A stretch of 57,935 bases of DNA, taken from the NCBI GenBank assembly GCA_023391535.1, contig JAEWAU010000053.1:1-57935 (forward strand). The letters are read 5' to 3'. The position numbers and the translations under genes were made by a program. The notes under the pieces are model-generated. The model had not been told where the DNA came from. It worked only from the letters and a program-made list of their open reading frames with translations, and did not search any database. Positions 49,966-57,935 of this stretch are shown here, in pieces; the first letter of the stretch is position 1; each line of letters starts with the position of its first letter. Source of the DNA: Bacillota bacterium (lineage in GTDB: Bacteria; Bacillota; Clostridia; Oscillospirales; Ethanoligenentaceae).

Positions 49966-50730
49966 ATGAAAAGCCTGAAAAAACTTCTCGTCGCCGTAGC
50001 GGCGCTTGCCGTCGCCGCATCCGTAGGAGCCGTTGCCGTGAGCGCGGCTGTGCCGGACGACACCCTGTGGAACGCAAACCTCACCGGTTCAAGCCCCATG
50101 ACAGGCGGCAACGTGCTCGGCCTGTATTCGGGCGGCGCGGCCTACTGCTACCTGGATAACGGCAGCCTGGTTTTCGACGCTTCCGCGAGCGGCGGCTACT
50201 GCACGGCGGATCTGGGCGACGTAAGCAAAGTGCCGCTGGATGCCACCAACAATCCGAAATATCATTACGCGCTCGTCACCATGAAAGCCGACAATCCCAC
50301 CGCCGCGCAGGGCATTCACCTGACCTTCGGCCGCGACGCCAAGGACGGCCAGCTCGGGAAATCCCTCACCGATTGGGGCATCACCCTCACCACCTCCTAC
50401 AAGACCTACGTGGTGGATCTCACCGCGGGCGGCTTCGATCACTGGGCCGCGGCCGGCCAGCCGGATTTCGCGCTGAACCAGGGCGAAGCCACGAGCGGCA
50501 AGCTTGAGATCAAGTCCATTGTGCTCTCGAACTCGAACGGCGAATCCGTCTCCAGCTCTTCCTCCGCAGCCAGCACGTCTTCCGCCGCAGCCTCTTCCGG
50601 CACCTCCTCCGTTGCCAACGCCGGCACGGGCGATACCTTCCCCGTGGCCGCCGTCGCTCTGGTAACGCTCGCCTCCGCCGCGGCGCTCTTTGCGCTCGGC
50701 CGCAAAACCACAAAGCACGGCGACCGCTGA
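49966..50730 (+). CDS. Predicted sortase-anchored surface protein with a carbohydrate-binding-like domain
   Basis: A 254-residue protein: signal peptide (residues 1-30, cleavage near AVSAAVPDD), a beta-rich domain of about 165 residues (LWNANLTGSSPMTGGN, YHYALVTMKADNP, GIHLTFGRDA, YKTYVVDLTAGG) resembling jelly-roll carbohydrate-binding modules, a Ser/Ala linker, and a C-terminal tail made of N-A-G-T-G-D (residues 218-223), a hydrophobic helix and the basic end RKTTKHGDR. This tail has the layout of a sortase sorting signal with a degenerate NPxTG-like motif. AGGAGG precedes ATG 49966. Expected role: binding a glycan at the cell surface for the ABC importer. The exact binding-module family is not identified. 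Confidence 0.8.
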   Translation: MKSLKKLLVAVAALAVAASVGAVAVSAAVPDDTLWNANLTGSSPMTGGNVLGLYSGGAAYCYLDNGSLVFDASASGGYCTADLGDVSKVPLDATNNPKYHYALVTMKADNPTAAQGIHLTFGRDAKDGQLGKSLTDWGITLTTSYKTYVVDLTAGGFDHWAAAGQPDFALNQGEATSGKLEIKSIVLSNSNGESVSSSSSAASTSSAAASSGTSSVANAGTGDTFPVAAVALVTLASAAALFALGRKTTKHGDR

Positions 50731-50751
50731 CCGGCCGCTTCGGGAAACGTT

Positions 50752-50775
50752 GGGGCGCCGTTTACGCGGCGCCCC
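50752..50775 (+). repeat. GC hairpin after the anchored protein gene
   Basis: GGGGCGCCG and CGGCGCCCC form a perfect 9-bp stem with loop TTTACG, 21 bases after the stop codon. No T-run follows, so it may protect the mRNA or weaken readthrough into the SBP promoter region. Confidence 0.6.
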
Positions 50776-50813
50776 GGGCCCCGAAAAAAGGTGCGGGAAC
50801 CCCGGATGTCCTG

Positions 50814-50842
50814 TTGACAGAACCGGCGCGCGATGCTATACT
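50814..50842 (+). promoter_or_regulatory. Sigma-A promoter of the sugar ABC operon
   Basis: TTGACA (50814-50819) and TATACT (50837-50842) with a 17-base spacer; predicted start near 50849, directly before operator O5. Confidence 0.85.
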
Positions 50843-50851
50843 ATGCATAAA

Positions 50852-50865
50852 GTTTAACGTTAAAC
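50852..50865. promoter_or_regulatory. LacI-type operator O5 (perfect palindrome)
   Basis: GTTTAACGTTAAAC, identical to O2, placed at about +3 to +16 of the ABC operon promoter, a classical repression site. Confidence 0.85.
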
Positions 50866-50985
50866 GGTTCGTGCATACTGTGCAGTTTGCGTCGGGCTGT
50901 TGCCGCATCCCGTCCCGCTGTTTATTGCCCATGAAAAAGCTTTATTCGCATGAATTTTCCCAAATAGAAAAGGAGGAATTTCCGC

Positions 50986-52449
50986 ATGATGAAAAAGCAC
51001 AGTGTCCTGGCACTGACCCTCTGCCTGGCCATGGTGGTTTCGGCAGCCGCCGGCTGCTCGCAGAAAAAAGCCAGCTCCTCGGAGCCGGGCAGCAGCACGG
51101 CTTCCAATTCCTCGTCTTCCAGTTCCAGTTCCAACGAGAAGATCACCATCAAGGTGGGCATGTGGCCGGACGCCACCGAAACCGACAACATCGCCGCGTT
51201 CAAGAAGTTCCAGAAGGATTATCAGGCGAAGTACCCGAACGTCACGGTCGTGCCGGATCATTACGATTACGCGGTGGATACGTTCGTTTCCATGGCCAAC
51301 GCGGGCACCGCCCCCACCGTGTTCCAGACCTGGTACACCGAGCCCCAGAAGCTCATCAAAAACAAGCTGGTGGCCGACTGCCAGAGCGAAGTGGCCGCTC
51401 TGGGCTGGGATAAAGAGATGGCCGCCAACATCAAGACGCTGCTCACCGGCACGGACGGCGACCTTTACGGCGTGCCGCGCGACGCGTACGCGCTGGGCCT
51501 GATGATCAACCTCGACCTTTGGAAAAAAGCCGGCCTGATGAACGCCGACGGCAAAACCCCGAACTACCCCAAGACCTTCGACCAGCTTGAACAGGACGCC
51601 GTAAAAGTGAAGGCCGCAACCGGCAAAGCCGGCTTCTGCCTGCTCGCCATGGATGCTTCGGGCGGCTGGCATTTTTCGAACATCGCCTGGAACTTCGGCG
51701 CTTCCCTTGAAAAAACCGACGGCTCCGGCAAGGCGCTTGCGAATTTCACCGACCCGAGCGCCATCAAGGCCATGCAGTTTGTTTATAACCTGAAGTGGAA
51801 AGACAACGTTCTCACCTCCTCGCCCACCACGGTGAACTGGGCCAACGGCTTCGTGCAGCTCGGCACCGGCAACGCGGCCATGGTCATCGCGGCCAACGAC
51901 GCCGTTTCGCAGCCCACCACCACCAACGGCCTGCCCGCCTCCTCCCTCGCGCTCGTGCCCATGCCCGCCGGGCCTTCCGGCAGCCAGTACGCTCTGATGG
52001 GCGGCACGCCGTACATGTTCGCCAAGAACGCGACGCCTGCGCAGATCACCGCCTGCCTGAACTGGATCACCGCCATCGGCAAAGGCCCGATCGTCTCGGC
52101 CGACGCCCTCGCCAGCATGGAATCCAACGCCAAGGCCAATGTGAAGGCCGGCACCCCGAACATCCCGATCTTCCCGGCGTGGACCGGCTCGGATTACATC
52201 GCCCAGGCGAACAAGGCCGTCACCGATAATTCCAATATCGATATGGCGGATTACAACGACTACTTCACGTTTATCAACAAGAGCGGTTCCCTGCATCCCG
52301 AAGAGCTTTACGACACGCAGGATATGTACACTGCTCTTACCAAAGTGCTCCAGAAGGTCGTTACGGATAAGAGCACGGATGTCGCCGCCGCGATGAAGCA
52401 GGCCAACAGCGACTTCCAGAGCAAACTCGATCAGCAGGTCAACAAGTAA
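50986..52449 (+). CDS. Extracellular sugar-binding lipoprotein of a CUT1 ABC importer
   Basis: A 487-residue solute-binding protein. The signal peptide ends in lipobox SAAAGC with the lipidated cysteine at residue 24, followed by a Ser-rich tether. The domain carries family motifs KITIKVGMWPD, GVPRDAYALGLMINLDLWKKAGL and NPFV...NG-like hinge sequences, and MGGTPYMFAKNATP near residue 340, typical of family 1 oligosaccharide-binding proteins. AGGAGG lies nine bases before the ATG. It is the first gene of the operon under operator O5. Confidence 0.93.
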   Translation: MMKKHSVLALTLCLAMVVSAAAGCSQKKASSSEPGSSTASNSSSSSSSSNEKITIKVGMWPDATETDNIAAFKKFQKDYQAKYPNVTVVPDHYDYAVDTFVSMANAGTAPTVFQTWYTEPQKLIKNKLVADCQSEVAALGWDKEMAANIKTLLTGTDGDLYGVPRDAYALGLMINLDLWKKAGLMNADGKTPNYPKTFDQLEQDAVKVKAATGKAGFCLLAMDASGGWHFSNIAWNFGASLEKTDGSGKALANFTDPSAIKAMQFVYNLKWKDNVLTSSPTTVNWANGFVQLGTGNAAMVIAANDAVSQPTTTNGLPASSLALVPMPAGPSGSQYALMGGTPYMFAKNATPAQITACLNWITAIGKGPIVSADALASMESNAKANVKAGTPNIPIFPAWTGSDYIAQANKAVTDNSNIDMADYNDYFTFINKSGSLHPEELYDTQDMYTALTKVLQKVVTDKSTDVAAAMKQANSDFQSKLDQQVNK

Positions 52450-52833
52450 TCCATCCGCACCCACGGAATCCGTCCCGCGGACACACAGCGCTTTCGCAGC
52501 CTGCGGGGCGGCTTCTCTTCTCTAAAACATCCGGCCTTGAGGGCCCGTGCATCATGCGTCTGCGCGTACCGTGCGGCGCCCGTAAGCGGTACCGCACGGC
52601 AGCGTGCGGACGCATCTTTTTTAAAAGAAACGGCGCGGCGCGAGAAAGCGCCGGCCCGTTCGAAGCTGGAAAGCGCGTTTCCCACGGCGTATCCGCCGCA
52701 AAGCCGGCGCAAACCGGGGGCTTTCGATACAACACATACGAATCCATGCGGTTTTGTTCCCATCCGCCGCCCAATACAGCGCAAGCGCGGACGGTGCGGA
52801 ACGGAAACGCCGGTAATACGGGAGGGGTACGCC
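52450..52833 (+). other. Intergenic spacer between the binding protein and permease genes
   Basis: The 384-base gap contains the hairpin-T-run at 52555-52622. Downstream of it, 52623-52833 has no gene and no clear new promoter, so permease expression probably depends on readthrough. Confidence 0.7.
52555..52622 (+). terminator. Internal terminator/attenuator between SBP and permease genes
   Basis: A long imperfect stem pairs 52555-52576 with 52592-52614 (TGCGTC..CCGTGCGG against CCGCACGG..GACGCA), followed by TCTTTTTT. It would set high binding-protein and low permease levels, common in binding-protein-dependent operons. Confidence 0.8.
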
Positions 52834-53745
52834 ATGCTGGATACGGAACTGCAAAACGCAGGCCGCCCGCGCAGAGAACGGATCAAGGCTCAGTTTTCCG
52901 GTTGGATGATCATCCTGCCGGCCGTGGTTCTGTTCGCATTCTTCATCTGGGTCCCGCTTGCGGAGACCGTCCGCCTTTCGCTTTTCAACGTGCAGGGCAT
53001 CGACGCCGTCAAGTTCGTCGGGCTCCAGAACTTCCTGGCGGTTTTCAAGGATGCCGATTTCAAGCCGGCGGTCGTCAATTCGTTTCTGTACACGTTCTGG
53101 TCGCTGATCATCGGTTTTCTCGCCCCCATCATCATCGCCATGTTTTTAAACGAGGTCGTCCACTTCCGGGGCCTGTTCCGCGTGGGCAGCTACCTTCCGA
53201 ACGTGGTGCCGGGCCTCGCCACCATCCTGATGTGGATGTACCTGTTCGGCGCGGGGCCCACGGGCGTCATCAACATGCTGCTGCACGACACCTTCGGCAT
53301 TTCCCCGCAGGATTGGCTCAATAACCCCCACGCCGTCATCCCCGTCATCGTCGTCATCATGACCTGGAAGGGAGCCGGCGCAACGGCGCTCATCTATCTG
53401 GCCGGCCTGCAGGGCGTCAATCCCGAGCTTTACGAGGCCGCCGCCATCGACGGCGCCGGCGTCTGGAAGCGCATCCGGCACATCACCGTGCCCAACCTCT
53501 ACAATCTCGGCCGCACGCTGCTCATCATCCAGATCATCTCGGTGTTCCAGATCCTCTACGAGCCGCTGGTGCTCACGAGCGGCGGCCCCGCCGACGCCTC
53601 CATGTCCCTGATGCTGCTCATGTACAACTACGCTTTCGTCAACATGGATTACGCCCGCGCCAGCGCCGTTTCCGTCATCATCGCCGTAATCCTGATCCTG
53701 CTGACGACCGTGTACAACACGGCCGTCAAACGGCAGGATATATAA
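52834..53745 (+). CDS. Sugar ABC transporter permease 1 (CUT1, MalF-like)
   Basis: A 303-residue membrane protein with six predicted helices, starting with the family's SGWMIILPAVVLFAFFIWVPL. The EAA loop that docks the ATPase is ELYEAAAIDGAGVWKRIRHITVP near residue 200. It pairs with the next gene. ATG 52834 follows GGGAGGGG; the longer frame from 52537 crosses the terminator and was rejected. Confidence 0.94.
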   Translation: MLDTELQNAGRPRRERIKAQFSGWMIILPAVVLFAFFIWVPLAETVRLSLFNVQGIDAVKFVGLQNFLAVFKDADFKPAVVNSFLYTFWSLIIGFLAPIIIAMFLNEVVHFRGLFRVGSYLPNVVPGLATILMWMYLFGAGPTGVINMLLHDTFGISPQDWLNNPHAVIPVIVVIMTWKGAGATALIYLAGLQGVNPELYEAAAIDGAGVWKRIRHITVPNLYNLGRTLLIIQIISVFQILYEPLVLTSGGPADASMSLMLLMYNYAFVNMDYARASAVSVIIAVILILLTTVYNTAVKRQDI

Positions 53746-53758
53746 GGAGGGATGCGAG

Positions 53759-54634
53759 TTGACAACCCTGGAAGATAAAAACAACGGCGTCATCCGCTCG
53801 TTCGATTTAAGCCGCACGAGCGTCCGCATCGGTTACTGGGTCTGCTTCGCGTGCTGTGTGCTGATTCTCATCGTCGCCGTCGCGCCCGTGCTGTGGGTTT
53901 TCCTGGCCAGCCTCAAAACCCTGCAGGAATTCACCACGGAGCCTTCCTACCTGCCGAAGACCTGGGATTTCAGCCGCTTCGCACAAACCTGGAACCAGCT
54001 CGATTTCGTCAAGTACTACATAAACTCCTTTATTGTCGTCATCGGCGCGGTCGTTTGCGCGGTGGTGTTCAACGGGCTGATGGCCTACGGCTTCTCCCGC
54101 GTGCGGCCCAAAGGCGCGAACGTGGTGTACTATATGGTGCTGTGGAGCATGATGATTCCGGCCACCACGGCGCTCGCGCCTCTGTTCATCAACATCACCA
54201 AGCTGCATCTCACGAACAACTTCCTCCCGCTGTGGCTCGCGTGGGGCGCCAACGCCTTCTATGTCATCCTCTATAAAAACTTCTTCGACGATTTCCCCCA
54301 GTCGCTCATCGATGCGGCCCATATCGACGGCTGCTCCAACCTGGGCATCTTCTTCCGCATCGTCATGCCGCTGAGCATGGCCATCAACGTCGTCATCATC
54401 ATCTACGCCATCAACGGAGCGTGGTCCGATTTCCTTCTGCCCTATCTGGTGCTCGGGCAGAGCGACAAGATCACCGTCATGGTACGCCTGTTCGTGTTCC
54501 GCACGGCGCTTCATACAAACGATATCATCATGGTCCGTTCCGTCGTCTTTTCCATCATCCCGCCCATCATCCTGTTTGCCATTTTTCAGCGGCAGATCGT
54601 GGAGGGCATCACATCCACCGGCATCAAGGGCTGA
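53759..54634 (+). CDS. Sugar ABC transporter permease 2 (CUT1, MalG-like)
   Basis: A 291-residue permease with six helices. The EAA loop is SLIDAAHIDGCSNLGIFFRIVMP near residue 185, and the end, RQIVEGITSTGIKG, is the standard MalG-type terminus. It starts with TTG at 53759, eight bases after GGAGG and 13 bases after the first permease. No ATPase gene follows; the next gene is a GH65 enzyme. Confidence 0.94.
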   Translation: MTTLEDKNNGVIRSFDLSRTSVRIGYWVCFACCVLILIVAVAPVLWVFLASLKTLQEFTTEPSYLPKTWDFSRFAQTWNQLDFVKYYINSFIVVIGAVVCAVVFNGLMAYGFSRVRPKGANVVYYMVLWSMMIPATTALAPLFINITKLHLTNNFLPLWLAWGANAFYVILYKNFFDDFPQSLIDAAHIDGCSNLGIFFRIVMPLSMAINVVIIIYAINGAWSDFLLPYLVLGQSDKITVMVRLFVFRTALHTNDIIMVRSVVFSIIPPIILFAIFQRQIVEGITSTGIKG

Positions 54635-54736
54635 TTCAGCGCGCGGTGCCCGTCACTTTTCTGCACGGCCTCCCTCTCCGGCGCGCTTTTTTGCGGATGC
54701 GCCGGGATTAAGGGCTGCAGGCATCGGAGGAAACGT

Positions 54737-57043
54737 ATGGCTAAATTTGCGGACCGGTATTACAAGCTCGACCCCTGGGAGATCGCCGAGGAAGGCTTCG
54801 ACCCTAAGCGGAACGCCGTTTCGGAATCGGTGTTTTCCCTGGCGAACGAATATATGGGCGTGCGCGGCTACGCGGAGGAAGGCATCTCGTGCCAAAGCCT
54901 CCAGGGCAGCTACTTCAACGGCGTGTTTGAGAACGCGCGCGAAGAAAAAAACACTTCCTATAAAGGCATCGTTACGCGCACCCATTTCATGATCAACGCG
55001 GTGGATTGGCTTCGCACGCGCATTTTAATAGACGGCGAGCCGTTGGATACCGCCGCGTGCGGCATTTCCGGCTACCGCCGCGTGCTCGATTTGCGCGCCG
55101 GCACGCTGCGCCGCTCGTTTCGCTGGCGCACGCGCTCGGGCAAGGAGCTTCAGGTGACGTTCGAGCGCTTTCTGAGCATGCGCCGCGTGTGGGAGGGCTT
55201 TCAGCGCATCGAGCTTGCGGCGCTCAATTTTTCGGGCGAGGCGGAAGTGGAAACGGGGCTGGATTTCTCCATTCTGCACCGGCAGAGCGATTTCTGCTAC
55301 TGGCGGCAGCTCCGCCGGGAAGCCGAAAGCGACGGTGCCGCCATCCTTGCGCAAACGCTTACCACCGGGACGCGCATCTGCTCGGCATTCCGGCTTGCGG
55401 GAAGCGCCCACGCGGGGCTTGCTCCCGAGGAGGCGGACCGGTACATCGGGCTGCGGGGGCGCTACGCGCTGCGGCCGGGCGAGCCCGTGCGGCTCACCAA
55501 ATACGTGACGAATCTCGTGGAAAGGGACGCCTCGGCGCCCGACGGCGCACTGTGGGCCAAAGCCTCCGCCCTTGCGGAGGAGCAGGCCGCGCGCGGCTAC
55601 GAACAGGCGCTTGCGGATCAGCGGGAATACTGGAAGTCGGTTTGGGACCGTGTGGATATCGCCATCGACGGCGACCCGTGGCGGCAGCAGGGCGTCCGCT
55701 TCTGCATCTTCCAGCTCCAGCAAACCTACCACGGCGCCAGCCCGTGCGACAACGTGGGTGCCAAGGGCCTCACGGGAGAAGCCTACAACGGCCACACCTT
55801 CTGGGATACCGAAACCTACTGCCTGCCGTTCTACCTGTTCAACAACCCGGAGGCCGCGAAAAGCCTTCTGGAATACCGGTACCGCACGCTCGAAAACGCC
55901 AAAAAGCGCGCAAAGGAGCTCGACTGCGCCGGCGCCTGCTATCCGGTGGCCACCATCACGGGCGACGAGGCCTGCGATCTCTGGCAGCACGCGAGCCTCC
56001 AGTTCCAGCCCAGCACGGGCGTGGCCTACGCCATTTTGCACTATGCGCGCAACACGGGAGATCTGGATTTTCTCTATTCGCACGGCGCCGAAATGCTCGT
56101 GGAAATCAGCCGGTTTCTGCTCTCGCGCGGGGCGTGGAGCGGCAGCCGGGACGGGTTCGGTTTTTACGCCGTGATGGGCCCCGACGAGTTCCATATGATG
56201 GTGAACAACAACTGCTACACCAATTACATGGCGAAAAAGGTTTTTGAATCCACGCTCGAAACGCTCGGGCGCATGGAGCGCGAGCGCCCCGAAGCCCTTG
56301 CCGCGCTGCGCGCGAAAACCGGCCTGCAGGGCGGGGAGCTGGACGCGCTTCGCACCTGCGCCGCGCGCATGATCATCCCTTACGACGCGAAAACGGGGCT
56401 TTACGAGCAGCACGAGGGATACTTCGACCTCCCGCACTGCGATATCGGCGCCATCCCCGTCACGGATTTCCCGCTCTACAGCAACTGGTCCTACGACCGC
56501 ATCTATCGCACGGATATGATCAAGCAGCCCGACGTGCTCATGCTGATGTTCCTCTACGGCTCGGATTTTCCCGAGGATGTCAAGCGGCGCAACTACGATT
56601 TCTACGAGCCGCGCACCATCCACGAATCGTCGCTGTCGCCCTCCATCCACTCCGTGCTGGCAAGCGAACTGCACAAACCCGGCGAAGCCTTCCGGCTGTT
56701 CGATTTCGCCACGCGCATGGATCTCGACAACTACAACCGCAACACCGGCGAGGGCCTGCACACCACCAGCCTCGCGGCCGCGTGGGTCAACATCGTCTAC
56801 GGCTTCGGCGGCCTGCGCAGTGACGCGGAGGAGCTTGCGTTCGCGCCCTCCATTCCCGAAGAATGGAACTCCTACAGCTTTCACCTCTCCTACCGCGGCA
56901 GCCGCCTGCTCGTGGAGGTGGATAAAATGCGCGCGCGCTTCACCGTAACCGAAGGGGCGGGCGTTTCCATCCGCGTATACGGAAAGCCCTGCACGGCGGA
57001 TGCGCGCGGCGCGGAAATCCCGCTTTTGCGCGGCTCCGAATAA
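54737..57043 (+). CDS. GH65 family glycoside phosphorylase-like enzyme
   Basis: A 768-residue GH65 protein: N-terminal beta-sandwich (residues 1-280), (alpha/alpha)6 barrel with GHTFWDTETYCLPF near 355, general-acid Glu484 in MGPDEFH, and phosphate-site residues in HESSLSPSIHSVLASEL near 640. GH65 enzymes phosphorolyse alpha-glucosides such as kojibiose, nigerose, trehalose, maltose or glucosyl-rhamnose, giving beta-glucose 1-phosphate. Substrate cannot be assigned by eye. Placed directly after the importer permeases, so it probably works on the imported oligosaccharide. Confidence 0.93.
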   Translation: MAKFADRYYKLDPWEIAEEGFDPKRNAVSESVFSLANEYMGVRGYAEEGISCQSLQGSYFNGVFENAREEKNTSYKGIVTRTHFMINAVDWLRTRILIDGEPLDTAACGISGYRRVLDLRAGTLRRSFRWRTRSGKELQVTFERFLSMRRVWEGFQRIELAALNFSGEAEVETGLDFSILHRQSDFCYWRQLRREAESDGAAILAQTLTTGTRICSAFRLAGSAHAGLAPEEADRYIGLRGRYALRPGEPVRLTKYVTNLVERDASAPDGALWAKASALAEEQAARGYEQALADQREYWKSVWDRVDIAIDGDPWRQQGVRFCIFQLQQTYHGASPCDNVGAKGLTGEAYNGHTFWDTETYCLPFYLFNNPEAAKSLLEYRYRTLENAKKRAKELDCAGACYPVATITGDEACDLWQHASLQFQPSTGVAYAILHYARNTGDLDFLYSHGAEMLVEISRFLLSRGAWSGSRDGFGFYAVMGPDEFHMMVNNNCYTNYMAKKVFESTLETLGRMERERPEALAALRAKTGLQGGELDALRTCAARMIIPYDAKTGLYEQHEGYFDLPHCDIGAIPVTDFPLYSNWSYDRIYRTDMIKQPDVLMLMFLYGSDFPEDVKRRNYDFYEPRTIHESSLSPSIHSVLASELHKPGEAFRLFDFATRMDLDNYNRNTGEGLHTTSLAAAWVNIVYGFGGLRSDAEELAFAPSIPEEWNSYSFHLSYRGSRLLVEVDKMRARFTVTEGAGVSIRVYGKPCTADARGAEIPLLRGSE

Positions 57044-57057
57044 AGCCCACATATCCC

Positions 57058-57105
57058 AAAATCCGCCTCAAAGCCTTTTGTCTCAAGGCTTTGAAGCGGA
57101 TTTTG
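57058..57105 (+). terminator. Intrinsic terminator between the two GH65 genes
   Basis: AAAATCCGC..TCAAAGCCTT pairs with AAGGCTTTGA..GCGGATTTT across a TTGTCTC loop, with a T-rich end. It lies 14 bases after the stop and 43 before the next start codon, so the second GH65 gene may be less expressed. Confidence 0.8.
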
Positions 57106-57148
57106 TCCGCGTTTTTTATCGGCGGCGGAACGCCGGGAAAGGCATACG

Positions 57149-57935
57149 ATGGAACAGCAAAGCACTTCGGAGCGGGCGGGCTGGGCCGTGGAAACCGTCG
57201 GCTTCGACGACAAAAAGATCATGGAAAACGGCACGGCCTTTTTGCTGGGCAACGGCTCCCTGGGTTGCCGCGGAACCATGGAGGAATACCGGAAGAAACA
57301 GTGCCCGGCCCTCAACCTGGCCGGGGTATACGACCGCTGCGGGAAGAAATGGCGCGAAACGGTGAACGCTCCGAACGGGCTGTTCACCAAGCTGTTCTGC
57401 GGCGGGCGCGCGGTCTCTTTGCCCGCCGCGGCGCCGGAAGAACACGTTCAGCGGCTGGATCTGCGGCGCGCGCTGCATTTCCGCCGCACGGTGTGGAACA
57501 CCCCCTCGGGCCGCGTGCGCGTGGAGGCCGAGCGCTTTGTGAGCATGGACGACCCGCACCTGATCTGCCTGCGCTATGCCGCCGCGGCAGATCAGCCCTG
57601 CCGCGCCGAAATCGTCACCGGCATCGATACGGACATCTGGGACTTAAACGGCCCCCATCTGCTCGGGGCGCGGACCAAAGCGGAAGACGGCCTGCTGGCG
57701 TATTCCGCAAAAACGGGCGAGCTCGGCATCGCGGTTGGCGCGGCGGAGGCCGTCGCCCTCGCGTTCGACGCGGAGGAAACGGTGCAAAACGGGCCGGACG
57801 GCGTCTTCCGTCGCCTTTCGTTCGAAACCGAGCCGGGCCGGGAATATGTGTTTTTCAAATTCTATTGCGTTTTTACCGCGGCGGAGGGCGAACCGGAGCC
57901 GCTGGAAGCGGCCTTGCGGCCCAGGCTGATTATTG
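57149..57935 (+). CDS. Second GH65-like gene, N-terminal part only
   Basis: A frame of 262 codons starts at ATG 57149, six bases after AAAGG, and runs off the window end. It has the GH65 N-terminal domain pattern (ENGTAFLLGNGSLGCRGTMEEY, then ERFVSMDDPHLICLRY). It is clearly different in sequence from the preceding GH65 protein, so it is not a simple recent duplicate. The catalytic barrel lies outside the window. Confidence 0.85.
   Translation, partial: MEQQSTSERAGWAVETVGFDDKKIMENGTAFLLGNGSLGCRGTMEEYRKKQCPALNLAGVYDRCGKKWRETVNAPNGLFTKLFCGGRAVSLPAAAPEEHVQRLDLRRALHFRRTVWNTPSGRVRVEAERFVSMDDPHLICLRYAAAADQPCRAEIVTGIDTDIWDLNGPHLLGARTKAEDGLLAYSAKTGELGIAVGAAEAVALAFDAEETVQNGPDGVFRRLSFETEPGREYVFFKFYCVFTAAEGEPEPLEAALRPRLII

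Noticed and set aside
55025..57052. A 675-residue minus-strand frame opposite the first GH65 gene.
   Set aside because: Antisense shadow of a well-matched GH65 gene.

Overview
The window looks like chromosomal DNA from a GC-rich, flagellated, Gram-positive anaerobe of the class Clostridia, most likely an Oscillospirales/Ruminococcaceae-type organism. The evidence is the Firmicute flagellar gene order with fliY, flbD and a TIGR02530-type gene, a LacI-controlled sugar ABC locus, a class-B sortase, strong AGGAGG ribosome binding sites, and frequent GTG/TTG starts. Taxonomy is inferred from gene content only.

Layout. (1) 1-15.8 kb, minus strand: a fla/che operon read flgB-flgC-fliE-fliF-fliG-[fliH-like fused to a FliG_C-like domain]-fliH-fliI-fliJ-fliK-flgD-TIGR02530-flgE-flbD-motA-fliM-fliY-cheY-fliO-(fliP?), behind a sigma-A-type promoter at about 15.8 kb. 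motB and fliL, usual between motA and fliM, are absent. (2) 16-24.6 kb: tRNA-Pro(TGG), an AGCS amino-acid symporter, a FapA/DUF342 protein, ilvD, a membrane protein of unknown function, lysS and greA. (3) 25-31 kb: a ROK regulator, ctpA, a possible 32-aa membrane protein, ftsX, ftsE and a CdaR/PucR-type regulator. (4) 31-36.7 kb: an orphan MsmK-type sugar ABC ATPase, rsuA, a DUF4830 protein, murG and a COG2509-like FAD protein. (5) 37-42.5 kb, plus strand: cysteine desulfurase, thiI, a full-length CinA fused through one membrane helix to an extracellular sortase B domain, and a sirtuin. (6) 42.5-45.4 kb: DMT exporter, polysaccharide deacetylase and GNAT acetyltransferase. (7) 45.5-57.9 kb: a carbohydrate-utilisation locus with a LacI regulator, an F5/8-type carbohydrate-binding protein, a right-handed beta-helix glycosidase-like protein, a predicted wall-anchored binding protein, a sugar-binding lipoprotein, two permeases and two GH65 phosphorylase-like genes, the second cut by the window end.

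How the parts connect. Five copies of the palindrome GTTTAACGTTAAAC or close variants lie at promoters of the LacI gene, the beta-helix gene, the anchored protein and the ABC operon, which points to one local regulon. The ABC operon has no ATPase, so the MsmK-type gene at 31 kb is a natural candidate to energise it. The anchored protein ends in a sorting-signal-like tail (N-A-G-T-G-D, hydrophobic helix, basic residues), making it a possible substrate of the CinA-sortase fusion. The most unusual observations are the CinA-SrtB fusion, the FliH-FliG_C fusion next to a second fliH, the loss of motB/fliL from the operon, the LacI operator set, and a pair of related cruciform repeats at 33.9 and 43.8 kb.
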